Of a stretch of 64,000 bases of DNA, positions 23,735 to 34,168 are shown piece by piece. The translations under genes were made by a program, and so were the position numbers. Where the stretch lies: contig JBANSL010000001.1 in the NCBI GenBank assembly GCA_037127255.1, positions 35,517,001-35,581,000 on the forward strand. The letters are read 5' to 3'. Source of the stretch: Persicaria tinctoria (Eukaryota > Streptophyta > Magnoliopsida > Caryophyllales > Polygonaceae). Position 1 is the stretch's first letter. Every line of letters begins with the position of its first letter. A model generated the notes under the pieces. The model was given only the letters and a program-made list of their open reading frames with translations, was not told where the DNA came from and did not search any database.

Positions 23735-24972
23735 TGACAGGCCTAAAGTCGTTATGCCAAATCAAAGTAAATTCCTAAGATGCAAACTATAACAAGTATA
23801 GTAGGTAAGTTAGGGTCGAACCCACAGGGAAACAGAATCAATTGTAAAAGCAAGTATCATTACCCAAAAGTAACTGATTCAAGGGGGAGTTTTGTGTGTA
23901 AGCAATGGTGACAAAACAAGTTGCAAAAAGAGGTTGCGAATATATGATGGAAAAGTATCACACCAGGTAATTATCCGCACAACAATTGAGATGGTTCATC
24001 ATCGCATTCTATGAATCTCAAGTTCTAATGTCCAGTAATTGTTCTCAATTCAGATCGTGTAATAGCTTTTAGTCCTACCAGTCCTAAAAGCACTTATCAC
24101 TAAATTACAAGGGAAAACCTTCACCAAATAATAAAGCAATAGCATTCAAACATGAATTATAATGAGATACAAGCGATTCTAACAACCCGTTAAAATAGCC
24201 TGTAATCGAATCTCCCTCACAATCTACCACAAGTAACCCGCGTATGGAGATTGTGTTTGCTAAAATGAATCTACAACCCCAAACCTGGAATTGGAAACCC
24301 TAGCAATATGACTAGTATCGATAAACCTAGGTGATCAACCCAGATAAATCAATAATAAGCAATCAAGCAATAAGCTCAGGAGATCGAAACAATTAACAAA
24401 GGACGAACAAGAGTAGAATACTCACAACCAAATCAATTGAAGGCTTCAAAGAACCAAGTGTAACAAAGGAGAGTTAGTTCTCCATAGGGTTTGTGAGATG
24501 AACAAAAGGGAAAATACGTCTCTGGAAAATAACCTAATAAAATCTCCTCTCTACTGCTGCCTTCTCGGCCTATATAAACTAATTAAGTCGGGTTTAACAT
24601 CCCGTAAAAAATATAAAAATATAATATTAAACTAATAAGATAAGGGAAACTCGGATAAGAATCCGACTCCAGTGACCGACGCGGGCGCGCCAGCCTCGTC
24701 TTCACTCTTCCATCTGTTGCCTTGATGCGGCCAATTCCTCCTAGCAGCGTGGGCGCTCCGAGTAGCAGCGCGGACGCGTTGGGTGCAGCGCGGCCGCGTC
24801 AGACTCAACAGTCTTCCGGCTGCTTCCGATCTTCTTCACTTCTGTAACTTGCATGATTTCTTCAACTTCTTCAACATGTTCCGAATCGCCAAGTTCACAC
24901 AAATATCTCTCATAATGACATGTAAGTGATGACAAAAACTACTAAATGCGCTATGGAATATATCGCATATCA
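23735..24972 (-). repeat. 3' LTR of element C
   Basis: TGACAGGCC to GCATATCA. The CpG-rich motif array (GCGCGGGCGCG-like, 24678-24805) lies upstream of a TATA-like TTTATATAGG at about 24569-24579 on the minus strand. Confidence 0.92.
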
Positions 24973-25668
24973 AATTCCCCCATACTTAAACCTTTACTCG
25001 TCCCGAGTAAGCATAGAAGCTAGCCTACACTCACCATAAATCTCAAAGGTTCACAGACAGTACAAGGAAAATGAACACTAAGTACTAGTTGTTTCCACCA
25101 TCTCAACAATCAGCACAAAAGACAATCAAAATAGGAAATGAGACTTACAATTGTATCTCAACCATCTACACCTTATAGCTCCCAGGGTCCTACCCGAAAA
25201 CCTCCTTATCACTCCACTTCTTATGTCGCCTTCGCCAAGAGATCAATCCTAAACACTCAAAGTAAACGCTCATCTTGCCAAGGCGCCCTTTCGGGTTTTC
25301 ACCGAGCCACTCCTTTTTTTTCAAAGATGGTACTCACATAAACATTCTCACTTCCCTCAAGTCTCATATTGCCAAAGCCTAAGGCTCGCCAGACTACCTG
25401 CTTTTTGCCTGAGTCGCCCTTTCAGGTTTTCAACTCATCCCAGAATTTTGATTGCTTTCTTCATTTTTTTGTTTTTTTTTTTTTTTTCTGTTTTTTTTTT
25501 TTTTTTTTTTTTTCAAATAACAAGTGCAGAATCTATACACAAATAATGCTGAAATAAAATATGTACAAGATATGTGAATCCTTTTCCTCCCCCATACTTG
25601 AATGAAGCATTGTCCTCAATGTGAAAGAAGACAGAAATAAGTAGGGAGAAAAGAAACAGAAAGACTCA
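24973..25668 (-). other. 3' internal noncoding region of C
   Basis: On the minus strand, TTTAAGTATGGGGGAATT abuts the LTR (polypurine tract). A second copy, CAAGTATGGGGGAGG preceded by ATTGAGGACAATG, lies at 25584-25622 just after the last ORF. The layout is the same as in B1, B3 and B4. Two long T runs (25473-25489, 25493-25514) separate them. Confidence 0.6.
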
Positions 25669-27054
25669 CTAAGGGGGTGGATAGTGGCGAGAGTAGTCCT
25701 CTCGCATGCGGCGCAGCTCTTCCCTCATCTCTCTGAACTCGCCAAAGCCCTCTAGGATGTCGGCCTGCTGGTGGAGAATCTGGTTCGTCACTGTCGTCAA
25801 ACTCCCCACGTCTTGGCGCAGAAGGCCAATCTGATCAACCAGGTAGCTCCACTGGTGAGGCTGCTGATGGGCATCCTGAAAAGCTTGTGCGGGCCAAGGG
25901 GCCCACTGATGTGCGTCCTGCTGGCTCTGAAATGTCGGTTGAGAATCCCAACCGTGAGACGGGGTCTGATAAGCAGGCATCTCCTGATGTGGGTTCTGCG
26001 TGAAACCCTGTGTATCTGTCTGAACAAAAGCCTGCTGAGCCACAGGCGCATCCTCCATCGTGGCAGCTCCAGCTGTGCCACTACTGCTACCCACCTCCAT
26101 GCGACGCCTTCTACCTAGAACTGACGTCGGAAAGTAATCGGCCTCAATGTACCAATCAGACCAAGTCTCAGACCACGGAAGGGGCTTAGGGAGCCTGAAC
26201 TGATGCTCCTTCTTCTTGACCGTGCACCAAATGGCTCCCCCATCCGGTGCAGTGTCAAGCATCAAACATCTCCGTAGATACTCCTCTGTATAGGTCCTTG
26301 CTATGACCAGCTCCTCCAGCTCCTCCAACCCATTTTGCCCAACGCCTGCAGCAATGGCTACTCGAGTAATAAGTCCGCTCTGGACCATTTCTGGTCCAGC
26401 GGCACTGCGATCCTTTCTGATCCTGTCGAGGCCATCGAAGAAGAGCCTAACCCAGTCAGGCGTATAATCTGCAGTAGGCACAGCGCTGTAGGCAAACCTC
26501 AGGTGCGTCATGGAAAGCTTTGTATCTGTAATCAGCCCATAATATGTCCCAGAAACGATCTTGCACAACATTCGGAAGACAGGATGAGTAATCTTGCTGT
26601 TGTACTCGTTACTGGTCAAGAAGTCCTCTCCAGACACCGCTCTGAAGAATGCAACAAGGTCTGGGTCGGACGCGGCTGTCACCCATCCATCAGTTGGGGC
26701 TTTAGTGACCCCCAAAGCTTTTCGCAACCTTGCTGCAGAAGCCCGGTAGGTAGTGCCATTGTATCTGAAAGCAACCCCTCTAATGCTGTTATCTCTCAGG
26801 TACAGCTGATATGTCGCGAGGAACTGCTTGCACAGTTCCGGGTATCCTACCGCTCTCAAATCCAAAAACTCACTAATACCAGCGTGAGCTAGACACTTCT
26901 GCATACAGTCTAGCATCTGAAGTCTCTGAAGTGTCTCTCTATGCAAATACTTCGTAGAACTGACACAACTAACCTTATTGTAAATAGCCCATTCCTCATC
27001 AGACATTTCTAACCCATTATCAGATCTACTCGCCTCTTCCTCCGTTGAACTCAT
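25669..27054 (-). CDS. Athila-type third ORF (env-position / ORF-1-like protein)
   Basis: 461 codons. The N-terminal half is a helical domain with LDLRAVGYPELCKQFLATYQL, then NSIRGVAFRYNGTTYRASAARLRKALG. This fits the family annotated as Arabidopsis retrotransposon ORF-1 protein or putative plant transposon protein, found beside Athila pol genes. The C-terminal 120 residues are Gln/His-rich and end in a short coiled coil (LLRQDVGSLTTVTNQILHQQ). Function is unknown. I see no signal peptide or transmembrane helix, so an envelope role is not supported. It stands where the env-like ORF stands in full-length Athila elements. It is intact while pol is deleted. Confidence 0.65.
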   Translation of the reverse strand: MSSTEEEASRSDNGLEMSDEEWAIYNKVSCVSSTKYLHRETLQRLQMLDCMQKCLAHAGISEFLDLRAVGYPELCKQFLATYQLYLRDNSIRGVAFRYNGTTYRASAARLRKALGVTKAPTDGWVTAASDPDLVAFFRAVSGEDFLTSNEYNSKITHPVFRMLCKIVSGTYYGLITDTKLSMTHLRFAYSAVPTADYTPDWVRLFFDGLDRIRKDRSAAGPEMVQSGLITRVAIAAGVGQNGLEELEELVIARTYTEEYLRRCLMLDTAPDGGAIWCTVKKKEHQFRLPKPLPWSETWSDWYIEADYFPTSVLGRRRRMEVGSSSGTAGAATMEDAPVAQQAFVQTDTQGFTQNPHQEMPAYQTPSHGWDSQPTFQSQQDAHQWAPWPAQAFQDAHQQPHQWSYLVDQIGLLRQDVGSLTTVTNQILHQQADILEGFGEFREMREELRRMREDYSRHYPPP

Positions 27055-27910
27055 ACTCGATAGATAATAAGACTAAATCGGAATCGAAATAAGGACAGCG
27101 GGAGTAACTCACGAAGAACAGCGGAGTCTCGGCGCAGGGGGCAGACGCGGGCACGTTGGAGGTGGCGCGGGCGCGTCGAGGGCTAGAGCGGGCGCGTTGG
27201 GTGGCAGCGCGGCTGCGTCAGGTGTGTCAGCTGTCTGGTGGTTTTCTCTGACAGGCGCGGGCGCGTTAGGGGTGGCGCGGCCGCGTCGGCGATTTCTGCA
27301 GATCCGGAAATCGTCGAAAGCAGCTTGTCGATGTGGAGCCCGCCGATGTCCCTCCGGTGCCGGTTTGTGGGGGTCCTGGTGGGGGCTCACCGGTGGCTGA
27401 GTGCGACAGGAACGGACGGGGACGGGGTGTGGTGGTCCAGGTGGGGGGGGGGTGTTTGTGGGTGTTGTGAGAGAGATTGAGAGGGATGTGTGGTGTGAGG
27501 TAAGAGAGTGTGGGGAAATGGTAGGGTTTTGATGACGGTGATGGGGGAGTTTGATGATGGGCTTGAAGCTGGCGGGCTGGCCCGAAGTGGGTTTTCCAGC
27601 CCGTGGTCGGTTTTTTTTTTTTTTTTTAAACAAAAATCAACACTGCGGGTGCAGTGGGTCCGAAATGCGGGTGCAATTCGTCACCAGAAACTCCGTCTTT
27701 ATTACCTACAAGTTAGAATAAAATCGAGTTAAGGGAAAGAATGCAATACCTTGGGTTGCCTCCCAAGCAGCGCCTTTGTTTCATGTCGCTGGCTCGACTA
27801 ACTGGCCCTTGATTGACCTAGGTTCCTCCACGAGGGTCACCAACACCAGTCATCTCATTGACAAATGCGGGAACCCTTGAAAGGTGTAACTTTCTGTCCA
27901 AGCTGTCATC
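27055..27910 (-). other. Linker between protease ORF and third ORF in element C, with motif array
   Basis: A proline-rich minus-strand frame (27109-27633) contains many APAL-like repeats encoded by the same GCGCGGGCGCGTC motif seen in the LTR (27130-27300). It has no recognisable domain. I treat it as noncoding or as an untranslated leader carrying a motif array. A poly-T run lies at 27610-27626. Confidence 0.45.
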
Positions 27911-29494
27911 TCAAACATAGTGGTTCGCTTCTCTTCGAATAGAGTGAAGTCCCAGAACGGACTGAGATGGGCTGAGAGGCAATGGTGTGGGCGCGTCAGG
28001 GGTCGACGCGGGCCCGTCGGTGGTCAGCGCGGGCGCGCCATTGAGCAGCGCGGGTGCGTCATAGGTCAGCGCGGGCGCGTCATCTGTTGACGTGGGCACG
28101 CCAGACTCCGGCTTGCCCTCCTCATTCACCAATCTGCTTAAGTGGTCAGCCACCAAGTTCTCCGCTCCTTTCTTGTCCTTAATCTCCACATCAAGAGTGC
28201 AAAGATGACTAGGGCGTTGTTTGAGTTCAATTTCAGGTGCCTGCACAACAGATGGAACAAGCACTTCGCTTGGAGTCAGTAGATTGGGGCCAATGCCCAA
28301 AAGAGTAGGGGACTTACCTTCTACATCCATCTGGGCTACTAATTCCTGCATGTTAGATGTAATTGAAAAATCTGTATAGGACTCGTCAATAGCATCCCCA
28401 ATAATTGACTGCAACTCATCTTCCCTCGACATATCACATATATCTTGAGCTAATGGTTCAATCACATCAATAGAGCACAGAGAATGGTCATCAACAGGAT
28501 GTTTCATAGCCTTGTATAAATCGAATTCAACCTTTTTTCCATCAAATTCCATTGTTAGTGTCTCAGAGACACAATCAATTTTTGTCCTAGCTGTTTTAAT
28601 AAAAGGTCTACCTAACAGAATAGGCGCATCATGCTTATCATGTTCCATATCCAGGACAAAGAAATCTGCAGGAAAAATCAGTTTATCGACCATAACCAAA
28701 ACGTCTTCTACTACTCCTTTAGGGTATTTATGAGACCTGTCAGCTAGTTGCACAATTACTCCAGTTTCATGCAAAGGTCCTAAATCTAGCGATTTGTACA
28801 GTGAGTAGGGAAGCACATTTATGGAAGCACCCAAATCAAGCATAGCTCTATCAAATTTTACATCTCCAATGACACAAGGGATAGTAACCATACCTGGATC
28901 AGCGCACTTTTTCGGCATTCTCCTCTGAAACACAGCGGAGACTTGCTCACTTACTTTCACTTTCTTTTTTCCTTTCAGCTTCTGATTTCTCCTCACCGTG
29001 CAAAGCTCCTTCAAGAACTTGGCGTACTTGGGCACAGTTTTTAACATTTTCAGCAGAGGAATGTTCACCTGACACTTGCTAAATGTCTCGAAAAGCTCTG
29101 AATCATCGATTATCCTCCTCTCTTTGAGAGCCTCAGGGAACGGAGGTTTTGGTTTCTCCGACCCGAGAGGGGGAAAATTCGGTCGGACATATGTATCGAC
29201 ATAGGGCTCGGTTTCAGGCGAGATCAGACTCGACGTGGGCGCGCCAGAACTCAGCGCGGGCGCGTCAGTGGTTAGCGCGGGCGCGTCGGACTGTGGCGCG
29301 GGCGCGCCAGTGTTGGGCGTGGCCACGTCGGAGACCTGCGTGCTTTTCTCCTCTTCTTCCTGACTTTTCTGCTCTTTTCCATTCCGAAGAGTTATAGCAC
29401 TGACGTTTTCCCTTGGATTGACCACCGTTTGAGATGGTAGACCAACTGACGTCTTCGCCTCTATTCTCGTGTTTGCTTCAGCCATTTGCCCCAT
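27911..29494 (-). CDS. Gag-tail/protease ORF with in-frame pol deletion (element C)
   Basis: 527 codons. Residues 23-41 (NPRENVSAITLRNGKEQ) are the Athila Gag-tail signature. Retropepsin follows: catalytic DLGAS at 220-224, ADRSHKYPKG, FPADFFVLDM, LLGRPF at 293-298. At about 419-431 the sequence enters the usual linker before RT (APEIELKQRPSHL). At about 434 it jumps to LDVEIKDKKGAENLVADHLSRL, which is the very end of Athila RNase H. All of RT and most of RNase H are therefore deleted without breaking the frame. Residues 59-92 and 470-505 are D/G-A-P-A-L repeats. The frame is the same as gag, separated from it by the tandem stops at the gag end. Confidence 0.85.
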   Translation of the reverse strand: MGQMAEANTRIEAKTSVGLPSQTVVNPRENVSAITLRNGKEQKSQEEEEKSTQVSDVATPNTGAPAPQSDAPALTTDAPALSSGAPTSSLISPETEPYVDTYVRPNFPPLGSEKPKPPFPEALKERRIIDDSELFETFSKCQVNIPLLKMLKTVPKYAKFLKELCTVRRNQKLKGKKKVKVSEQVSAVFQRRMPKKCADPGMVTIPCVIGDVKFDRAMLDLGASINVLPYSLYKSLDLGPLHETGVIVQLADRSHKYPKGVVEDVLVMVDKLIFPADFFVLDMEHDKHDAPILLGRPFIKTARTKIDCVSETLTMEFDGKKVEFDLYKAMKHPVDDHSLCSIDVIEPLAQDICDMSREDELQSIIGDAIDESYTDFSITSNMQELVAQMDVEGKSPTLLGIGPNLLTPSEVLVPSVVQAPEIELKQRPSHLCTLDVEIKDKKGAENLVADHLSRLVNEEGKPESGVPTSTDDAPALTYDAPALLNGAPALTTDGPASTPDAPTPLPLSPSQSVLGLHSIRREANHYV

Positions 29495-29632
29495 TTGTTT
29501 CTGTATATCTTTTATGCTCGATTCAGTTGCCTGAACATGCGCAGTGAAGTGCTGTGTCAGGGTATTGAGAATGGACTCAGTAGAGGGAGCGTTACCCTGC
29601 TGCCTCTGATTGTAGGGAGGTGGCTGCTGCTA

Positions 29633-30586
29633 TTATGATTGGTTTGGTGGATCCCTCCATCTGAAATTTGGGTGATCCCGCCACCCTGGGTTGTAGGAGT
29701 TTGAGTAGGGGTCATGTCTGGGTCTCTGAGGTCCATTTCCACCTAAAACACTTACTTCAGCGGTGTCTTCCTGGAGTGTAGGACACGCATCAGTTGGGTG
29801 GAAGTTATCACCGCAGATTCCACAAGCCTTGAGTTGTTGAAGGGTCCCTTGCAGAGTGAGCCTCTTAACCATTTCCTTCAATTCAGCAATATCTCTGGAT
29901 TGGTTAGAGTCTACCGAATTGACTCCTTTCCTTCTGGTGGACTTCCCAAAATTTCTAGTCCCCTCAGCCATTTCCTGAATCTTATCCATGGCTTCCTCTG
30001 GCGTGGCATTCAGAATATTTCCTCCGCAGGCGGCATCAATCATCCTTCTATCAGATTCCAGCAATCCCCCATAGAGGTATAGGACTAGGTCCTTCGTGTT
30101 GTAGCCATGGAAAGGACAATTAGCGCAAAGCTTCTTGAACCTTTCATTGTAATCATAGAGGGTTTCATCATCTTCCTGCTCTATATTGCTGATTGCCTTC
30201 TTCAAGGTGTTCTCCTTCTTAGCAGGGAAGAATTTCTCCAGGAAGGCCTTGTGGAGCTTAGGCCAAGTATCGATGCTCCCTGTAGGAAGACTGTAGTACC
30301 AGTCATCCGCAGCATCGAGCAGCGTGAACCCAAAAGCTCTCATCTTTATCTGTGCTTCGGATATATTGGCTGGTTTCATGCTCATGCACACATTATGAAA
30401 CTTCCCCATGTGCTTGATGGGGTCTTCTCCAGCCAATCCATGGAATTTGGGCAGTTGATGAATCAGCCCAGACTTTAGCTTAGAATGGTTGTCATCCCCT
30501 ATAGCAGGGATTGTCACAGCAGGTGCCTGCTGTGCGATGTTTGATGCTGTCAGCTGTCGCAGCGTCTGATTTGCATTATCAGCCAT
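29633..30586 (-). CDS. Gag of element C
   Basis: 317 codons from an ATG at 30586 (MADNANQTLRQLTASN). A frame open further upstream to 30748 would overlap the PBS and is not credible. Capsid-like helices carry the Athila pattern: KFHGLAGEDPIKHM (47-60), DAADDWYYSLPTGSIDTW (91-108), FLEKFFPAKK (115-124), LYDYNERFKKLCANCPFHG (143-161). Zinc knuckle CGICGDNFHPTDAC is at 255-268 (C-X2-C-X4-H-X4-C). It ends in two adjacent stops, TAA TAG, after which the same frame continues with Gln-rich text to the protease ORF. Both could derive from Gln codons by C-to-T changes, or could be a designed stop. Confidence 0.88.
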   Translation of the reverse strand: MADNANQTLRQLTASNIAQQAPAVTIPAIGDDNHSKLKSGLIHQLPKFHGLAGEDPIKHMGKFHNVCMSMKPANISEAQIKMRAFGFTLLDAADDWYYSLPTGSIDTWPKLHKAFLEKFFPAKKENTLKKAISNIEQEDDETLYDYNERFKKLCANCPFHGYNTKDLVLYLYGGLLESDRRMIDAACGGNILNATPEEAMDKIQEMAEGTRNFGKSTRRKGVNSVDSNQSRDIAELKEMVKRLTLQGTLQQLKACGICGDNFHPTDACPTLQEDTAEVSVLGGNGPQRPRHDPYSNSYNPGWRDHPNFRWRDPPNQS

Positions 30587-30730
30587 TGGATAATGTTCTC
30601 TATGGCGGCGGTGGTATGTCCTGTCTATTTCCCAATCAAAATAAAAAAGATGGGGATCAGTAGCACGAGTGCGAAAGTGGTTCGCACCCAAACAGGTAAT
30701 AAGACAAACAAGAACAAAGATAAACCGTTT

Positions 30731-30747
30731 CCCCGGCAACGGCGCCA
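30731..30747 (-). other. Primer binding site, tRNA-Asp type (element C)
   Basis: Perfect CCCCGGCAACGGCGCCA on the plus strand, 4 nt from the LTR. Confidence 0.9.
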
Positions 30748-30751
30748 AATT

Positions 30752-33231
30752 TGACAGGCCTAAAGTCGTTATGCCAAATCAAAGTAAATTCCTAAGATGC
30801 AAACTATAACAAGTATAGTAGGTAAGTTAGGGTCGAACCCACAGGGAAACAGAATCAATTGTAAAAGCAAGTATTATTACCCAAAAGTAACTGATTCAAG
30901 GGGGAGTTTTGTGTGTAAGCAATGGTGACAAAACAAGTTGCAAAAAGAGGTTGCGAATATATGATGGAAAAGTATCACACCAGGTAATTATCCGCACAAC
31001 AATTGAGATGGTTCATCATCGCATTCTATGAATCTCAAGTTCTAATGTCCAGTAATTGTTCTCAATTCAGATCGTGTAATAGCTTTTAGTCTTACCAGTC
31101 CTAAAAGCATGATGAGCGGTTTTTAGTCGTGTTAACCGTATCAAAATAATTCGAACCTACCTAACTAATGTAGCGTGGTAAGCACGAGTCGATCCCACAG
31201 AGAATCAAGTATTCCTTTGCAAAGTGTATTTACCAATTAGTGAAAAGGGGGGTTTTGGATGATTGAAATAAGAAAGAAAATAAAATAAACTATAAACAAA
31301 GTAATGGAAAACAAATTAGAGAAAATCGTTCTATCTACAACTATCCACTTTATTTGGTTGAATTGATATTGTAACTTACTCTTGTCCTTTTAGTCTTCCT
31401 ATGAATGCCCTTTTCCCGACCTAATATAGTTACTAGTCCAATCAGTCCTAGAAACCCTTATCAATCGAACAGTCCCTAAAGAAGGATTTAACCCAATTGA
31501 TAGCTTTAAGACCAGAGATTAACCAAGGTATTTGCAGTCCCTAAAGAGGGATTTAACAACACATCCAACTTCCTACCCATCCAATTAGTTCAATCAGCCC
31601 TAAAGGGATAAGTTTGTCACTTGGGTTAAGGTTCACAATCAGGAATCTACAAAACCCTAGCAATTGAATTGATTCTACCAAGTTGATCAAGCAAGATAGA
31701 ATAAAACAATCAAACATTCAAGCGCAAAGAAGTCGAAACATTCAATATAGGAAATAAGGAACAAGATTCAGAAACTCACAATCAAACCAAACAAAGCTTC
31801 AAATTGTAGATAGAACGGGAGAGTTTAGGTCTCCATAAAAATAAAGCAAAAGACAATTAGGGTTAAAGGTAGAACAAAGTCAGTCGGCCGGTCACGTTCT
31901 GTTATGTTCGGCCTCGTCGAACTTGCCGTATGAATGAATATATATAGCATCTATTCTATCTATCGTAATGTATCTATAATATAAATATATATATAATACT
32001 ACCAACATATCTAATTTAATCTAATCCTAGTTTTAATTTCTAATAAATGGTTGCAGACTTGCAGTGGGCCGCATGACTCCTTCCGCCTTCCTTATGAATT
32101 CATCAGCCCATTCGGTTGATCTGTACGCATGAAACTCGCTCCGATCTTGTTTAATTTGTCCAATGCGAACTATTCCAAATCTCTTCCAAAATACCTTAAA
32201 TATATAAAAACACTAGGGTAGACTCCGAAAACCAAATAATATAAATTAAGCTATAAAATATGTAAAAATGCTCTAAACTAATATGCAAATCTATACTTAA
32301 AACATGACTAAAATAAACCCTATCAAAGCACTTATCACTAAATTACAAGGGAAAACCTTCACCAAATAATAAAGCAATAGCATTCAAACATGAATTATAA
32401 TGAGATACAAGCGATTCTAACAACCCGTTAAAATAGCCTGTAATCGAATCTCCCTCACAATCTACCACAAGCAACCCGCGTATGGAGATTGTGTTTGCTA
32501 CAATGAATCTACAACCCCAAACCTGGAATTGGAAACCCTAGCAATATGACTAGTATCGATAAACCTAGGTGATCAATCCAGATAAATCAATAATAAGCAA
32601 TCAAGCAATAAGCTCAGGAGATCGAAACAATTAACAAAGGACGAACAAGAGTAGAATACTCACAACCAAATCAATTGAAGGCTTCAAAGAACTAAGTGTA
32701 ACAAAGGAGAGTTAGTTCTCCATAGGGTTTGTGAGATGAACAAAAGGGAAAATACGTCTCTGGAAAATAACCTAATAAAATCTCCTCTCTACTGCTGCCT
32801 TCTCGGCCTATATAAACTAATTAAGTCGGGTTTAACATCCCGTAAAAAATATAAAAATATAATATTAAACTAATAAGATAAGGGAAACTCGGATAAGAAT
32901 CCGACTCCAGTGACCGACGCGGGCGCGCCAGATAGCAGCGCGGGCGCGCCAACCTCGTCTTCACTCTTCCATCTGTTGCCTTGACGCGGCCAATTCCTCC
33001 TAGCAGCGTGGGCGCTCCGAGTAGCAGCGCGGGCGCGTTGGGTGCAGCGCGGCCGCGTCAGACTCAACAGTCTTCCAGCTGCTTCCAATCTTCTTCACTT
33101 CTGTAACTTGCATGATTTCTTCAACTTCTTCAACATGTTCCGAATCACCAAGTTCACACAAATATCTCTCATAATGACATGTAAGTGATGACAAAAAATA
33201 CTAAATGCGCTATGGAATATATCGCATATCA
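30752..33231 (-). repeat. 5' LTR of element C, interrupted by a solo LTR
   Basis: Matches 23735-24972 on both sides of the insertion at 31110-32330. Relative to the 3' LTR it has one extra 21-bp unit (GATAGCAGCGCGGGCGCGCC plus A) at about 32931. Confidence 0.92.
31110..32325 (-). mobile_element. Solo LTR of an element A relative
   Basis: TGATGAGCGG to CCTATCA, flanked by AAGCA on both sides (31105-31109 and 32326-32330). The undisrupted target text is visible in the other LTR of C near 24090. It is related to the LTR at 871-2330 but lacks the GC-rich array. Solo LTRs arise by recombination between the two LTRs of one insertion. Confidence 0.93.
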
Positions 33232-33236
33232 CAAAC

Positions 33237-34163
33237 CCATATATGCATCTGCCAATTCTAAACACAAGAAATCAAGCCCATCCCAAATGAAAAAGAAGCC
33301 ATGGTTTGTAAAAGCCAAAAGAAATAAGGCTGAATTTTTTTAGAGGACATAAGGCTGAATTTTTTAGACAAACATGGGAAGTAATTAAGATCACTGCTAA
33401 CATTAAAGATACCAGCAACATCAACCTCACCGTCGGCATCAGCTGGTTTGTGAAATTGATTTTTTTAGAGGATATAAGGCTGCTTTCTGGCTCACCTCCT
33501 CCTGGTTTTGAGTAACAACTGGTACAATTGTCTCCTCTTCATCCGGATCTCTTCCGAACGTGGTGGCGTATCCATCTGCCCGAAAACAATCAACATCAAC
33601 CCATTTAGCAGATCTTGAAAGCCTATAAACTCAAAATTGAACAAACTCATAACCAAACAAACTCATAATCGAACAAACTACTGATGTGAGAAGCCAAAAG
33701 CAGCACTGATATGCCCTTGACGGCGGAAGCAAAGATGACCCGTCAACCGTCAAGGGAGGAGAGAGACGCCTATTACGACCTCGTTAGTGTCGGAGCTTCG
33801 TCAAGCTTCAATGGTGGCGCCTCGAGATCTGAGTGGCTGAATGTCGTTGCGTCAAGGCAAGGATGGTGAAAGCGAGAGCAGAGGAGGAAGAAAAGGGGAA
33901 CGATCTCAGGCTCGGCCTTCAATGGCGATAAAAGCGAGAGCAGAGGAGGAGCATGGACGGGGCTTCGCAGATCCGAAGACGAAGTTCGCTGGGCGGCGAC
34001 GGGGTTTCGCAGATCCGAGGAAGCGGCGGCGGGGCTTCGTAGGGGAGGAAGAAAGAGGAACGTGAAGCCCCTTAAGCTCGAGATCTGAAGACGAAGTTCG
34101 CTGGGCGGCGACGGCGCTTCGCAGATCCGAGGAGGCGGCGGTGGGGCTTGGCAGATCCGAGGA
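33237..34163 (+). other. Interior of the CACTA element, unrecognised
   Basis: AT-rich at first, then GC-rich with repeated CGCAGATCCGAGGAGGCGGCGG-like text (33960-34165, at least four copies). No family recognised. It may be captured 5' gene sequence, continuing at 36579-36700. Confidence 0.4.
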
Positions 34164-34168
34164 GGCGG

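Larger units (their letters stand above)
23735..33231 (-). mobile_element. Element C: complete Athila-like LTR element, pol-deleted
   Basis: LTRs 23735-24972 and 30752-33231 (the latter holds a solo LTR) flank gag, protease and an Athila-type third ORF. The TSD CAAAC is perfect (23730-23734 and 33232-33236). Net of the nested solo LTR and its TSD, the LTRs are 1238 and 1259 bp, and the difference is exactly one 21-bp motif unit. With few substitutions, this indicates recent insertion. The RT, RNase H and integrase core are missing. Confidence 0.93.

Noticed and set aside
26335..26892. 185-codon plus-strand ORF
   Set aside because: Antisense of the third ORF of element C; the minus strand carries the recognisable domain.
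30587..30748. N-terminal extension of the C gag with a hydrophobic, signal-like stretch
   Set aside because: It would include the primer binding site. The ATG at 30586 leaves a normal leader and starts a typical Gag N-terminus.
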